Source of the DNA: a bacterium SCSIO 12696
GTDB taxonomy: Bacteria; Pseudomonadota; Gammaproteobacteria; Pseudomonadales; Porticoccaceae
Assembly: GCA_024397955.1 (NCBI GenBank)
Contig: CP073744.1
Location: 930,001-994,000, forward strand
DNA: 64,000 nucleotides
Direction of reading: 5' to 3'
Position 1 is the first letter of the stretch. Each line of letters begins with the position of its first letter. The position numbers were made by a program, and so were the translations under genes. The notes under the pieces were generated by a model. That model was not told where the DNA came from. It worked only from the letters and a program-made list of their open reading frames with translations, and did no database searches. Positions 23,521-32,837 of the stretch are shown here, piece by piece.

Positions 23521-25188
23521 TCAATCTCTGAGTTTTGCTCGCAGCACCTTACCTACATTGGACTTGGGCAAATCGTCACAAAATTCGAACTGCTGGGGGA
23601 CTTTATAAGCCGTCAGTTGTTCACGACACCAGGCCTTGAGCTTTTTAGCCGTCAGCGCCGGATCGGTTACCACGGCAAATACCTTGATGGCTTCCCCGCT
23701 ATTGGCATCGGGAATGCCGATAGCGGCACTCTCCTGAATAGCCGGGTGGCTGTTGAGCACGTTTTCAATTTCGTTGGGATAAACGTTAAAACCGGACACC
23801 AATATCATATCCTTCTTGCGATCGAGAATACGCAGAAAACCCTGTTCATCGACACTGGCAATGTCTCCCGTTCGCAACCAACCATCGCTGTCGAGACCAT
23901 CGGCACTGTGCTGCTGATTATTCCAGTAGCCCTGCATGACCTGGGGGCCTCTGACCCAGAGTTCACCGGCACTGTTCAGCCCTTGGTCGGTACCTTCATC
24001 GACAATACGCACTTCGGTATCAGGCACCGCAGTACCAATGGTTCCCAGCACTTCCTGGCCGGGAACATTCACCGCCACGACTGGGGAGGTTTCTGTTAAG
24101 CCGTAGCCTTCGGTGATCGTACACCCAGTGGTTTGCTGCCATTGCTCCGCCACCACTTCAGTCAGCGCCATGCCGCCGGAAAACGTGAGCTTCAGCGCGG
24201 AACAATCCACTTTTCCAAAGCCTTTATGGCGCATCAAGCCGGCAAATAGGGTATTGAGTCCGAAGAAAATGGAAAAACGACAACTGCGCAGCACTTTTAC
24301 CATGGCGGACAGATTGCGAGGGTCCGGTATCAGGTGAACGTGACCGCGAATGTAGAGCATCAGCACCATGCTGCCCACAAACGCAAAAATATGGTAAAGC
24401 GGCAGCGGCGCGATGATAATTTCATCGTTCATTTCAATGCCCCGGCCCTCCAGCATGCTGTAGGTTTGCAGGGTATTGGCAATTAAATTACCGTGAGTCA
24501 GCTCGGCACCCTTAGATACCCCGGTGGTGCCACCAGTGTATTGCAGCAAAGCCAAATCATCTGGGCCAGTATCAACCGCGGTTAATGGCTGCAACGCCCC
24601 TTTTTTCAGCACCTCAGCAAAAGAAATCTCATTATTTTGCCGGGTGACTTTTCGCCCCTTACCCAACAGCTTGACCGCTGCACCCATCAGCAATCGTTTT
24701 GGTGATGGCAACAAATCCACCACACCGGTGGAAATGATCAGCTCTACTTGAGTGCCCGATACTCCTTCCAGAGAGTTGTGCAACAGACTGTCCAGCACCA
24801 CCAACGCCTTGGCGCCAGAGTCGGTCAGTTGGTGTTTTAATTCCCTCGGCGTGTATAAGGGGTTGGTGTTAACCAGAATTAAACCCGCTTTTAATACGCC
24901 AAAAGAGACCACCGGATACTGCAGGATATTCGGCAACTGAACCGCCAGACGATCTCCCTTTTGCAAGTGTGTATGGTGTTGCAGGTAGCTGGCAAACTGG
25001 TCAGATAAATGTTCCAGTTCAGCGTAACTCAAGGTCCCTCCCAAAGCACTGAACGCTGGGGATTCAGGTACTTCCTGAGCCCGCAGGTGCAGTACATCGA
25101 CCATCGTACCTGGCATATTTTCTGGTAGTGTTTGGGGGATACCAAAGCGTTCGCGAGCAGACTGAATGGATTCTTGAACAGTGGTCAT
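23521..25188 (-). CDS. fadD: Long-chain fatty-acyl-CoA ligase (FadD-like)
   Basis: The 555-residue adenylate-forming enzyme has the AMP-binding signature YTGGTTGVSKGAELTHGN, the motif GYGLTETSPVV, and the C-terminal SDGWLRTGDIASVDEQGFLRILDRKKDMI with lysine near the end (LPKSNVGKVLRAKLRD). It activates long-chain fatty acids with ATP and CoA at the inner membrane for beta-oxidation or phospholipid use. ATG at 25188 fits family length (E. coli FadD 561); an in-frame GTG at 25233 would add 15 residues of unlikely sequence. It stands alone between hrpA and the divergent RDD gene. Exact chain-length preference is unknown, and many genomes carry several paralogues. Confidence 0.88.
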   Translation of the reverse strand: MTTVQESIQSARERFGIPQTLPENMPGTMVDVLHLRAQEVPESPAFSALGGTLSYAELEHLSDQFASYLQHHTHLQKGDRLAVQLPNILQYPVVSFGVLKAGLILVNTNPLYTPRELKHQLTDSGAKALVVLDSLLHNSLEGVSGTQVELIISTGVVDLLPSPKRLLMGAAVKLLGKGRKVTRQNNEISFAEVLKKGALQPLTAVDTGPDDLALLQYTGGTTGVSKGAELTHGNLIANTLQTYSMLEGRGIEMNDEIIIAPLPLYHIFAFVGSMVLMLYIRGHVHLIPDPRNLSAMVKVLRSCRFSIFFGLNTLFAGLMRHKGFGKVDCSALKLTFSGGMALTEVVAEQWQQTTGCTITEGYGLTETSPVVAVNVPGQEVLGTIGTAVPDTEVRIVDEGTDQGLNSAGELWVRGPQVMQGYWNNQQHSADGLDSDGWLRTGDIASVDEQGFLRILDRKKDMILVSGFNVYPNEIENVLNSHPAIQESAAIGIPDANSGEAIKVFAVVTDPALTAKKLKAWCREQLTAYKVPQQFEFCDDLPKSNVGKVLRAKLRD

Positions 25189-25325
25189 AGAGGTATCTTT
25201 TATTCTCCGGTAAACCGCGGGCCAGCGGCTCACTCAATGCTTTTTTTGCTACCATAGCTTGCTTTTACGACAAACCACAACTAGAAAAAATTCCTTCAAC
25301 AACCATTATTTACACGGAAGACACT

Positions 25326-25853
25326 ATGGATAGTCAAGATAGTCCTTATAAAACGCCAGAATCAGAACTCCTAACAAGCAACGCCCTCTCCGCGGATGAC
25401 TTAGAGCTCGCGTCACGAATGAGCCGTCTGGGCGCTTCCATTCTCGATTCAATAATTATTCTTATACCGATGTTTGCGATTTATTTCCTCACAGGGATCT
25501 GGGATAGATTGATATCTGGAGATAGCACTTTCTCACTGCAACTAGCCGTCTTTTTCTGCGCGATTATTGTGTGGTTAACATTCAATGGCTACCTTCTCAA
25601 AAATCATGGTCAATCTATTGGCAAAAAAATAGTTGGTATTCAGATTGTGGATGTAGATAGCAACAAGGTTCCCAGCCTTACCACCACAGCAGGAATTCGC
25701 TACATCCTTATTCAATCGTCGTCATTAATACCCATTATAGGCAGTATCTTTATCTGGATAGATATTCTGTTTATTTTCAGGAAAGACCAACGCTGTGTTC
25801 ACGATTTAGTGGCAAAAACCAAAGTTGTGAAATACAAAGCAACGGCATCTTAA
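25326..25853 (+). CDS. RDD-family membrane protein
   Basis: A 175-residue integral membrane protein with three or four hydrophobic segments. The RDD signature is visible: Arg in ELASRMSRLGASILD, Asp in SILDSIIILIPM, and the late Asp in DQRCVHDLVAKTKVV. The segment HGQSIGKKIVGIQIVD is also typical. RDD proteins are poorly characterised; some act in cation/proton exchange. The N-terminal 35 residues are hydrophilic and acidic. It is divergent from the acyl-CoA ligase and stands alone, followed by a 26-base palindrome. Its A+T content looks slightly higher than its neighbours. Confidence 0.85.
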   Translation: MDSQDSPYKTPESELLTSNALSADDLELASRMSRLGASILDSIIILIPMFAIYFLTGIWDRLISGDSTFSLQLAVFFCAIIVWLTFNGYLLKNHGQSIGKKIVGIQIVDVDSNKVPSLTTTAGIRYILIQSSSLIPIIGSIFIWIDILFIFRKDQRCVHDLVAKTKVVKYKATAS

Positions 25854-25862
25854 AAGGATGAT

Positions 25863-25888
25863 GTTATCCCCGCGGCCGCGGGGATAAC
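25863..25888. repeat. Perfect 26-base GC-rich palindrome
   Basis: GTTATCCCCGCGG is followed directly by its exact complement, ending at 25888, 9 bases after the RDD gene and just before the convergent amidotransferase gene. It can fold as a strong hairpin and probably ends transcription from both sides, though there is no T-tract. The centre contains GCGGCCGC. Confidence 0.6.
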
Positions 25889-25913
25889 TATTGAATATGG
25901 TGTCAGCAAGCAA

Positions 25914-26690
25914 TCACAAAATACGCTTAAACACCTCGCCCTTTTTAAACACAATAAATTCACCAGCCTGCATAATATTCCACGCCTCATTAGCCGTCAG
26001 GGGCTCAGTGGCAATCACAGTTCCTGCAGTTACCGGGGTGTCCTTGAGTTTAAAGTCCACTGTCACATCGGCATCTTTCAAGGTCGCTTCCGCAAACGGT
26101 GGACGGCGGGTATACCAGCACAATTTGGTGGAGCAATAGGCGTAGGTGTAGCGGGAGTCACTGAATATCAGATTGCATACACCCTGCTCCCGCAGCAAGT
26201 CACACCACTCTTTGAGCCGGCGATGCAGGCGGCCTGGGCTTTTCGGAATTTCTGGAAATTCCTCGACAATATTCTTCATCAACCAGCAAAAAGCGTGTTC
26301 GGAATCGGTGGTGCCAACCGGTTTAAAACGGCCAAGTGGCCATTTTTTGACCGCTTTGAATTGGCCATTATGGGCAAACACCCAGTTGCGCCCCCACAAC
26401 TCGCGAATAAATGGATGAGTATTGGCCAGGTTCACCTGTCCTGCATTAGCTTGGCGAATATGGCCAATCACATTACAACTGCGGATGGGATAGGAACACA
26501 CGAAGTCAGCAATTTTGGAGCAATGACTGGGCTCCGGGTCGTGAAACGAGCGCACCCCCAGTTTGTCGTAAAAAGCAATGCCCCAGCCATCACGATGAGG
26601 GCCGGCATCGCCACCGCGTTTCATCAATTCCGTAAAGCTAAAACAAATGTCCGTGGGTTGGTCGGTGGACATTCCCAGTAACTCACACAC
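25914..26690 (-). CDS. Class II glutamine amidotransferase (YafJ-like)
   Basis: The 258-residue Ntn-hydrolase has Cys2 as nucleophile (MCELLGMSTDQPTD). It also shows the class II signatures RDGWGIAFYD, IGHIRQANAGQVNLANTHPF, VFAHNG and GTTDSEHAF. Start is GTG at 26690, behind GGGGGGAT, so Met removal would expose Cys2. The protein consists of the glutaminase domain alone; the acceptor is unknown. It is preceded by DUF2489 and rmuC, with a 3-base gap, and may be part of their operon. Family assignment is solid. Confidence 0.9.
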   Translation of the reverse strand: MCELLGMSTDQPTDICFSFTELMKRGGDAGPHRDGWGIAFYDKLGVRSFHDPEPSHCSKIADFVCSYPIRSCNVIGHIRQANAGQVNLANTHPFIRELWGRNWVFAHNGQFKAVKKWPLGRFKPVGTTDSEHAFCWLMKNIVEEFPEIPKSPGRLHRRLKEWCDLLREQGVCNLIFSDSRYTYAYCSTKLCWYTRRPPFAEATLKDADVTVDFKLKDTPVTAGTVIATEPLTANEAWNIMQAGEFIVFKKGEVFKRIL

Positions 26691-26693
26691 TGT

Positions 26694-27218
26694 TTATCCC
26701 CCCGCCGGCTTGTTCGGCATGTAATAACCAACAGATGACTGCTCTTGCTGAGCGCTCTCTTCAGTTATACCAACTTGTTGGATATGACGACAGACATCCA
26801 GGACAAAATCCCCATATTTTTGCTCAACCGCATCCATTTCTTTTAAATGCTTCATTTGCTCACGAAATTTGAGCGCTTTCCAGTCATCAAGAATGGGAAT
26901 ATGAGCCAACTCCGCCGCCGCCAGATGCAAACTTTGATAGCGACTGTTTTCGCCCACCGGCCCCAATTGATTGAGCAAGCCACTGAGGCGAATAACGCAC
27001 TCACTCATGGTCATTTGCTGTTCCAACATTGCACCGGCAATCACGCGAATGCTGTTGTGGATATTTTCGCTGCGCTCTCGCACCATTTGCTCGACTTCAT
27101 CGCGCCACAGGGCGCGTTGGCGTTCCCGTTTACGCAGAGCCACAGCCAGATAAAGCGCGTACCCGCCAAGCGCCAACACAATCACTGCCGCTATAAAGAC
27201 CCAAATTACTTCACTCAT
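26694..27218 (-). CDS. DUF2489 membrane-anchored protein
   Basis: The 174-residue protein has one N-terminal transmembrane helix (about 4-27, VIWVFIAAVIVLALGGYALYLAVAL). A basic stretch RKRERQRALW and a cytoplasmic helical domain follow, with RSENIHNSIRVIAGAMLEQQMTMSECVIRLSGLL-type sequence and LDDWKALKFREQMKHLKEMD, matching DUF2489. Function is unknown. Its ATG overlaps the rmuC stop by 4 bases (ATGA), so the two are coupled and may act together. Confidence 0.78.
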   Translation of the reverse strand: MSEVIWVFIAAVIVLALGGYALYLAVALRKRERQRALWRDEVEQMVRERSENIHNSIRVIAGAMLEQQMTMSECVIRLSGLLNQLGPVGENSRYQSLHLAAAELAHIPILDDWKALKFREQMKHLKEMDAVEQKYGDFVLDVCRHIQQVGITEESAQQEQSSVGYYMPNKPAGG

Positions 27219-28501
27219 TTTTCATCCACCGCAATCAGCGCTTCTGACGCGTCCTCTTCGGCCCGTTCAAGGGATTCCCGGGCAATTTGTTTTTTGGCTT
27301 TGGCACCCAGTACTTTGATGTCTTCCACCCGTTTCACCAAATTCCCTCGGCCGGTATGCAAGCGTTTATTGGCGGTCTCCCAGGCCAGCTGGCTGCGCTC
27401 CAGGTGTTTGCCCACATCGTTAAAGGCTTCAATCAACAATACAAACTGGTCGTAAAGCGCCCCGGCTTGCTTGGCAATTTTTTCCGCGTTGCGGTTTTGA
27501 TCTTCAAAACGCCAGATATTGTGGATGGTGCGCAAAGTGGCCAGTAGAGTACTGGGGCTGACCAGAATAATGCCTTTATCGTAGGCATCCCGGAACAGGG
27601 TGTGATCGTTTTCCAGAGCCACCATAAAAGCCGCTTCGACAGGCACGAAAATCAGCACAAAGTCGAGAGTGCGAATTTCATCCAGCTGCTCGTAAGCCTT
27701 GCGGGACAGCCCAGTAATATGGGTGCGCAGGGAGTTGATATGAGCTTTGAGGTACTGCTGGCGCTGCTCATCATTGTCAGCACTGCAATAACGTTCGTAA
27801 TCGGTCAACGACACCTTGGCATCAATCACGATGTCTCGCTCATCTGGCAGGTGCAAAATCACATCCGGCATTTTGCGCCGCCCCTGGTCGTCCGTAAACG
27901 AGGCTTGGGTCTGGTATTCACGGCCGTTGCGCAAACCGGACTCTTCCAGCAGTCGCTCCAGCACCACTTCGCCCCAGTTGCCTTGCACCTTGCTGTCACC
28001 GCGCAGAGCATTGGTCAGGTTTTCAGCGCCCTGGCTGATCTGCTGGGCCTGCTTTTGCAGTTCGGTGATTTGCCCAACCAACTTGTTGCGGTCGGCATTT
28101 TCTTTGTCGTATACGTCTTCCACTTTTTTGCGAAAGCTTTTCAGTTCATCCCGAACCGGTGCCAAGCTGTGTTCCAGGGTTTGCTTGCTCTGCTGGGAAA
28201 AGCTTTTTTGCTTGGCGTCAAAAATACGGTTGGCGAGGTTCTCAAATTCCTGGGCCAGGGTTTGTCGAGCAGCTTTCAGTTCTGCCAGACGCTCTTCATA
28301 GCGTTCACTGCTGGCATTCAGGCGCTCATCCAGGACTGCCGCGCGCTGATTAGCGGCGGCCAGCTCTTCAGTCAGTTCAGCCTGAAGCTTGTTGTGCTTC
28401 AGACGTGCCAGTAGCCAGCCCGCCAACAATCCCAGCACTAATCCAGCTGCTAGTACAGGTAATAGACTAATAAGTGTGTTGTTATCTATGTGCTCAATCA
28501 T
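27215..28501 (-). CDS. rmuC: DNA recombination protein RmuC
   Basis: The 428-residue protein has an N-terminal membrane helix (ISLLPVLAAGLVLGLLAGWLL) and a long coiled coil (about 35-165). The RmuC nuclease-like core follows: VQGNWGEVVLERLLEESGLR, DEROIVIDAKVSL-type region (DERDIVIDAKVSLTDYERY) and FVPVEAAFMVAL, then a helical tail. RmuC limits inversions at short inverted repeats and is assigned a PD-(D/E)XK-like fold. Length is typical. It heads a leftward rmuC-DUF2489-amidotransferase set, divergent from murI. Confidence 0.93.
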   Translation of the reverse strand: MIEHIDNNTLISLLPVLAAGLVLGLLAGWLLARLKHNKLQAELTEELAAANQRAAVLDERLNASSERYEERLAELKAARQTLAQEFENLANRIFDAKQKSFSQQSKQTLEHSLAPVRDELKSFRKKVEDVYDKENADRNKLVGQITELQKQAQQISQGAENLTNALRGDSKVQGNWGEVVLERLLEESGLRNGREYQTQASFTDDQGRRKMPDVILHLPDERDIVIDAKVSLTDYERYCSADNDEQRQQYLKAHINSLRTHITGLSRKAYEQLDEIRTLDFVLIFVPVEAAFMVALENDHTLFRDAYDKGIILVSPSTLLATLRTIHNIWRFEDQNRNAEKIAKQAGALYDQFVLLIEAFNDVGKHLERSQLAWETANKRLHTGRGNLVKRVEDIKVLGAKAKKQIARESLERAEEDASEALIAVDEK

Positions 28502-28608
28502 AAGATCAATCGATCATGAAAAGATGGCCCGTATTCTACCAGTGTGGAGAGCCAGATTGGCCACTGCTGTGTACAATTGAGCAGAGTCTACCCAAGACAA
28601 AATTTGCC

Positions 28609-29436
28609 ATGGCCGTTTCTGCACTTGCAACAAATGCTCCCAGAGCCGTTCCCAGAGTATTAGTGTTTGACTCCGGTGTTGGTGGCTTGAGCGTACTCGC
28701 CGAACTTCGCAAAGCGATACCCCAATGCGAACTGGTGTTCGCCTGCGACAATGAAGCCTTTCCCTACGGCACCAAAAGCGAAACTGCACTGACCTCACGA
28801 GTGCAAGCGGTGCTACAAGCTCTGATTCAACGCCTGCAACCGGATGTGATCGTAGTGGCCTGCAACAGCGCCAGCACCTTGGTACTTCCCAGTATTCGCC
28901 ACCAGTTCAATAACCCGGTGGTTGGCGTGGTGCCCGCCATTAAACCCGCAGCAAGCATTAGTGCCAGTAAATGCATTGGCTTGCTGGCTACACCGGGCAC
29001 CGTAAAACGGCGCTACACTCAAAACTTGATTGAAGAATTTGCCAGCCACTGCCAGGTGGTTTCAGTGGGGTCAGCAGAATTAGTAGAGTTGGCGGAACTA
29101 AAGCTGAGAGGAGGGCAATTACCCAAAGGTCAGTTACAACAAATACTGGAGCCGCTTTTTAACCCCACCGAGTTGGATACTATTGTGCTCGCGTGCACTC
29201 ATTTTCCGTTGCTAAAAGAAGAGATGGCTGCACTGGCACCACGCCCTATACAGTGGATAGATTCCGGAGAAGCCATTGCCCGGCGAGTACACTCCCTACT
29301 GCCAGGCTTAGACCAAGAGCTGCCGCTGCAACCACACAGCATGGCACTGTTTACAGCACCCCACCCTGACCACAACTTGCTAACCAACGGTTTGGCTCAA
29401 TTTGGCTGCACTACAACAGAAATTATCGAGGTTTAA
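28609..29436 (+). CDS. murI: Glutamate racemase
   Basis: This cofactor-independent racemase makes D-glutamate for peptidoglycan. The paired catalytic cysteines are in VVACNSASTLVLP and VLACTHFPLL, and the N-terminal motif VFDSGVGGLSVLAELR is conserved. I take the ATG at 28609 (275 residues), as the frame upstream to 28516 adds 31 residues unlike any MurI. It ends by overlapping the convergent Nudix gene by 14 bases. It is divergent from rmuC, with about 107 bases between them for both promoters. Confidence 0.94.
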   Translation: MAVSALATNAPRAVPRVLVFDSGVGGLSVLAELRKAIPQCELVFACDNEAFPYGTKSETALTSRVQAVLQALIQRLQPDVIVVACNSASTLVLPSIRHQFNNPVVGVVPAIKPAASISASKCIGLLATPGTVKRRYTQNLIEEFASHCQVVSVGSAELVELAELKLRGGQLPKGQLQQILEPLFNPTELDTIVLACTHFPLLKEEMAALAPRPIQWIDSGEAIARRVHSLLPGLDQELPLQPHSMALFTAPHPDHNLLTNGLAQFGCTTTEIIEV

Positions 29437-30091
29437 CTGGGTAAGGAAACGCCCACTCGGTCAATCCCAAACCCAATTCTGCAGGCACTTTGGCCACTGC
29501 TTTGCCATTGCCAAAACTCAACTCTGGTTTTATCGGCTCAATGGTCTGAACAGCAAATTCAGCTAACAGCTCTGTCACAGTAGCAAAGCCCACCAGGCGC
29601 AAGGCATTCGCCAGTGTCGGGAGCATCATCAGGTAATCACCCTGCTTCCCCTTAGTCACAAACTCCTCTGGGCTCAACCAGCGTAATTCCACTAATTCAC
29701 TACCATCAACTTTGGCTTTCTGATCGGCCGGGGTCTGAACCACAAAGAAACGAGTATCAAAGCGTACCGCCATATTATCCGGTGCCACCCAGTGGGCAAT
29801 GTATTGCAGACTTGCCGCCTCAATGGCCAAGCCCACCTCCTCCATGGTCTCACGCACCGCTGCAATACGATAAGGCAATAGTTCATCATCGGGGTTTACT
29901 GCCTGCGCCTGATCCCAATCGGCCTTTTCCAAAGCACCACCGGGGAACACCCAGAAATTCCCTGCCATTCGCAATTGGGGGTTACGACGCGCCACCAATA
30001 ACTCTACTCCTTCCATACTATCTCGAAGAAAAATCACGCTGGCAGCGGGTTTGGCAGGAACTGGAGTTGTCGCCATAGAAGAAGTCGCCAT
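29423..30091 (-). CDS. Nudix hydrolase
   Basis: The 222-residue protein carries a Nudix box: WVFPGGALEKADWDQ, an insertion, then AAVRETMEEVGLAIE, retaining the catalytic REXXEEXG core. The insertion between the glycine and RET resembles the NUDT19-like group that hydrolyses CoA derivatives. The substrate here is not known. A second ATG five codons in is possible. It converges on murI with a 14-base overlap and is divergent from the AddB-like nuclease gene. Confidence 0.88.
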   Translation of the reverse strand: MATSSMATTPVPAKPAASVIFLRDSMEGVELLVARRNPQLRMAGNFWVFPGGALEKADWDQAQAVNPDDELLPYRIAAVRETMEEVGLAIEAASLQYIAHWVAPDNMAVRFDTRFFVVQTPADQKAKVDGSELVELRWLSPEEFVTKGKQGDYLMMLPTLANALRLVGFATVTELLAEFAVQTIEPIKPELSFGNGKAVAKVPAELGLGLTEWAFPYPVKPR

Positions 30092-30158
30092 TGGGGTTAC
30101 AGTTGTGAGATTATCTCAAAGCCTGTTAGCACTAAAACAATCGCCGGCCAAAACGTCC

Positions 30159-32837
30159 ATGCTGAATCCCCTTTTCGATATTGAACCGCTGCTGTCAGAG
30201 ATAAAATCGGGCACTCAGATTCTCACCCCCAACAATCGCCTGACCAGCAAAATGCTGCAGGCCTGGGGACAACATCTAATCAGCGAAGGTGCGACTGTCT
30301 GGCCCCAGGCACGGGTATCCGCCCTGGAGCATTGGGTAGACGAACAGTGGCAACAGCTGGTAGCCAGTGCCTTTCCCGGTTCAGATAGCGTTGTTTTAAC
30401 CCCCGCCCAGGAAAAACTGCTGTGGGAACAGGTGATCGACAGCGATCCCAACAAACCGCCATTGCTAAACGCCACGGGTTTAGCGAACACAGCAGCCGAT
30501 GCCCATCGTACACTGGAGTTGTGGAACACACCCAAAGCCACGCTCAATCAATACCCAGAGCCGGGACTGGAGTTGCTGAGCGGCTGGCGCCAATCGTTTT
30601 GGCAACGGGTAAAGCAGCTCAATGGCATCACTGCCAGCCAGTGTTTGCGCCTACTGTTATCCGCTTTTCAAGAGGGTGTGGTCAAGCCAGTAGAACGCCT
30701 GTTGTTGGTGGACTTTCAAACCTTGTCGCCATTGCATCGGGAATTGTTATCCGCTGCCTGCCATGAGCTGATCGATTTTGGCTGGCCTGAATCCCAACCT
30801 AAAAACCAGGCTTTGGTGGCCCTAGACGACCCAAACCAGGAATTACAGCAGGCCGCTTACTGGGCCCGGCAAAAACTGGAAAGCGACACCAACTGCCGGG
30901 TGGGCATTATCATTCCCGACCTGCCCAGCCGACGCCAGCAGGTTGAGCGGGTGTTTCGCGAGCAGTTTGAAGGCAACTATAGCCACCCAAATACACCGCG
31001 CTACACCGCTCCGTTTAATATCTCCACGGCCACTCCGCTGGCCACCGTGCCGGCCATTGCCAGTGCTCTGCAGCTACTGGCAATAAACCAGCCCAATCAG
31101 TCGTTGCAAAGCTACTGCCAAGTACTCAACTCTCCCTTTTGGAGCGATTGGCAGAATGAACTACCGCTGCGCGCCTTGATTGAAACTCGCCTTCGCAAAC
31201 AGGCAGCAGAAACCATCAGCGGCAGCAACTTCCGTGAACACTGCCAGCGGGCCCAGGAAGTATGGCCAGGAGAGCTGGCTCAATGCACCATCGAATTTGA
31301 AAATCTGCGCCGGAAAGCCAAAACGAAAGCTAACCACCGATACTGGAGCCACTTATTTCAGTCGCAACTGGAAGCACTGGGTTGGCCCGGTAACCGAGAG
31401 ATCGATAGTGTGGAGTTCCAACAATTGGAGCACTGGAAGCAGTTACTGGAACAATTTGACGGGTTGCAGTTGGTGTCCCCCACAATCGATATCAACCAAG
31501 CATTGGGGCACCTACAGCAGTTAGCCCAAACCACGCCTTTCCAGGCGGAAACCGAAGACTCTCCCTTACAAATTCTCGGACTGTTGGAAGGTGCTGGGCT
31601 ACGTTTCGATCACCTGTGGATAATGGCTACGGACGACCGCCAGTGGCCACCGCCGCCGGAGCCTAACCCACTACTACCGGTAAAGCTGCAACAGCAACAA
31701 CGCACCCCCCGATCCAGCGCAGAGTTGGAATTACAGCTGGCGCAAAAGCTGCTGGACACTTACCAAAGCCGTGCCGGCGACGCGGTATTCAGTTACAGCC
31801 GCTTTGATGGCGATACCGCCCTGTCACCCAGTGGTTTGGTCGCCCATATACCCAGTGTGGAGATGGCTTACCCTCAACTAGCCCCAATACCTGGAGCATT
31901 GGAACTGGTGGCACAAGAAAACGGCCCCGCAATCGATCCAGAGCAAGAACCGGTACGAGGTGGCAGTGCCTTGTTAAAGGATCAGGCTATCTGCCCCTTT
32001 AACGCCTTTGCCCGCTGGCGGTTGGGGGCACAGCAACCCATAGAGCCTGTATCCGGGCTATCACCGTTGGAACGAGGCATTATCCTCCACGATGTGCTAG
32101 ACAAATTGTGGGCAGAGCTGAGTGATTGGCAAACCCTCAATAACGCAGATGAAGAACAGCTAAACCAGCAGGTCGACACCATCAGCAGTTCACTGCTGCG
32201 CCGCTGGCAACATCGCAAACCGGAATTACCCCAGCGTTATTTCCAACTAGAGCAAGAACGTCTGAATACGCTGGTATTGCGCTGGCTGACAACAGAAAAG
32301 CAGCGCCAGCCTTTTGTGGTATCTGCCAGAGAAGCCACCGTTGAGGCAGAGTTTGTCGGGCTACCCTTGAAGCTGCGTATCGATCGTATCGACACCAGTG
32401 ATGGTGGCGAGACTATATTGATCGACTACAAGACCGGCAACAGCACCATAGCCGGCTGGTTGGGAGAGCGCCCCAACGAACCACAGCTGCCACTCTACGC
32501 TCTACTGCAAACCCAAGCTCCTGCCGCTATCAGCTTTGCGATTATCAATGCCGACAAACAAAACATGGTCGGGCTGGCAGAAGACCAAGCGTTGGTCGCC
32601 GGATACAAGGTGTCGAGCCGTTACGCCGTGCCAGCGGACTGGAACGAGTTATTACAACAATGGCGAGAGAACCTGACCACACTGGCAACCAGCTATGGCA
32701 ATGGTGAGGCCGACATTACTCCTTACCACCCCCAGCCCTTTTATTACCAAAGCGAATTGCTGCCCCTGAATCGCTGGCCGGAGCAGGCGCAAATGGCCCG
32801 GGCCGTGGCACGGCAACACGGGGAGCAAACCCCATGA
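30159..32837 (+). CDS. AddB-like PD-(D/E)XK nuclease subunit, probable DNA repair protein
   Basis: The 892-residue protein has the inactive-helicase plus nuclease layout of AddB-type subunits. It begins ILTPNNRLTSKMLQAWGQHL, and its C-terminal nuclease motif is ETILIDYKTGNSTIAGWL, with the upstream LERGIILHDVLDKLWAEL. I find no Walker A. The four-cysteine Fe-S staple of B. subtilis AddB is not evident, with only one cysteine in the DQAICPFNAFARWRLG region. The ATG at 30159 is preferred over the far-upstream frame that overlaps the Nudix gene. It overlaps the UvrD-type gene by 4 bases (ATGA). Together they probably process double-strand breaks. It matches the 'probable DNA repair protein' family, from memory TIGR03623. 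Confidence 0.85.
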   Translation: MLNPLFDIEPLLSEIKSGTQILTPNNRLTSKMLQAWGQHLISEGATVWPQARVSALEHWVDEQWQQLVASAFPGSDSVVLTPAQEKLLWEQVIDSDPNKPPLLNATGLANTAADAHRTLELWNTPKATLNQYPEPGLELLSGWRQSFWQRVKQLNGITASQCLRLLLSAFQEGVVKPVERLLLVDFQTLSPLHRELLSAACHELIDFGWPESQPKNQALVALDDPNQELQQAAYWARQKLESDTNCRVGIIIPDLPSRRQQVERVFREQFEGNYSHPNTPRYTAPFNISTATPLATVPAIASALQLLAINQPNQSLQSYCQVLNSPFWSDWQNELPLRALIETRLRKQAAETISGSNFREHCQRAQEVWPGELAQCTIEFENLRRKAKTKANHRYWSHLFQSQLEALGWPGNREIDSVEFQQLEHWKQLLEQFDGLQLVSPTIDINQALGHLQQLAQTTPFQAETEDSPLQILGLLEGAGLRFDHLWIMATDDRQWPPPPEPNPLLPVKLQQQQRTPRSSAELELQLAQKLLDTYQSRAGDAVFSYSRFDGDTALSPSGLVAHIPSVEMAYPQLAPIPGALELVAQENGPAIDPEQEPVRGGSALLKDQAICPFNAFARWRLGAQQPIEPVSGLSPLERGIILHDVLDKLWAELSDWQTLNNADEEQLNQQVDTISSSLLRRWQHRKPELPQRYFQLEQERLNTLVLRWLTTEKQRQPFVVSAREATVEAEFVGLPLKLRIDRIDTSDGGETILIDYKTGNSTIAGWLGERPNEPQLPLYALLQTQAPAAISFAIINADKQNMVGLAEDQALVAGYKVSSRYAVPADWNELLQQWRENLTTLATSYGNGEADITPYHPQPFYYQSELLPLNRWPEQAQMARAVARQHGEQTP

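Noticed and set aside
30051..30158. N-terminal extension of the AddB-like gene
   Set aside because: The extension overlaps the divergent Nudix gene and has no family similarity; the ATG at 30159 is the better start.
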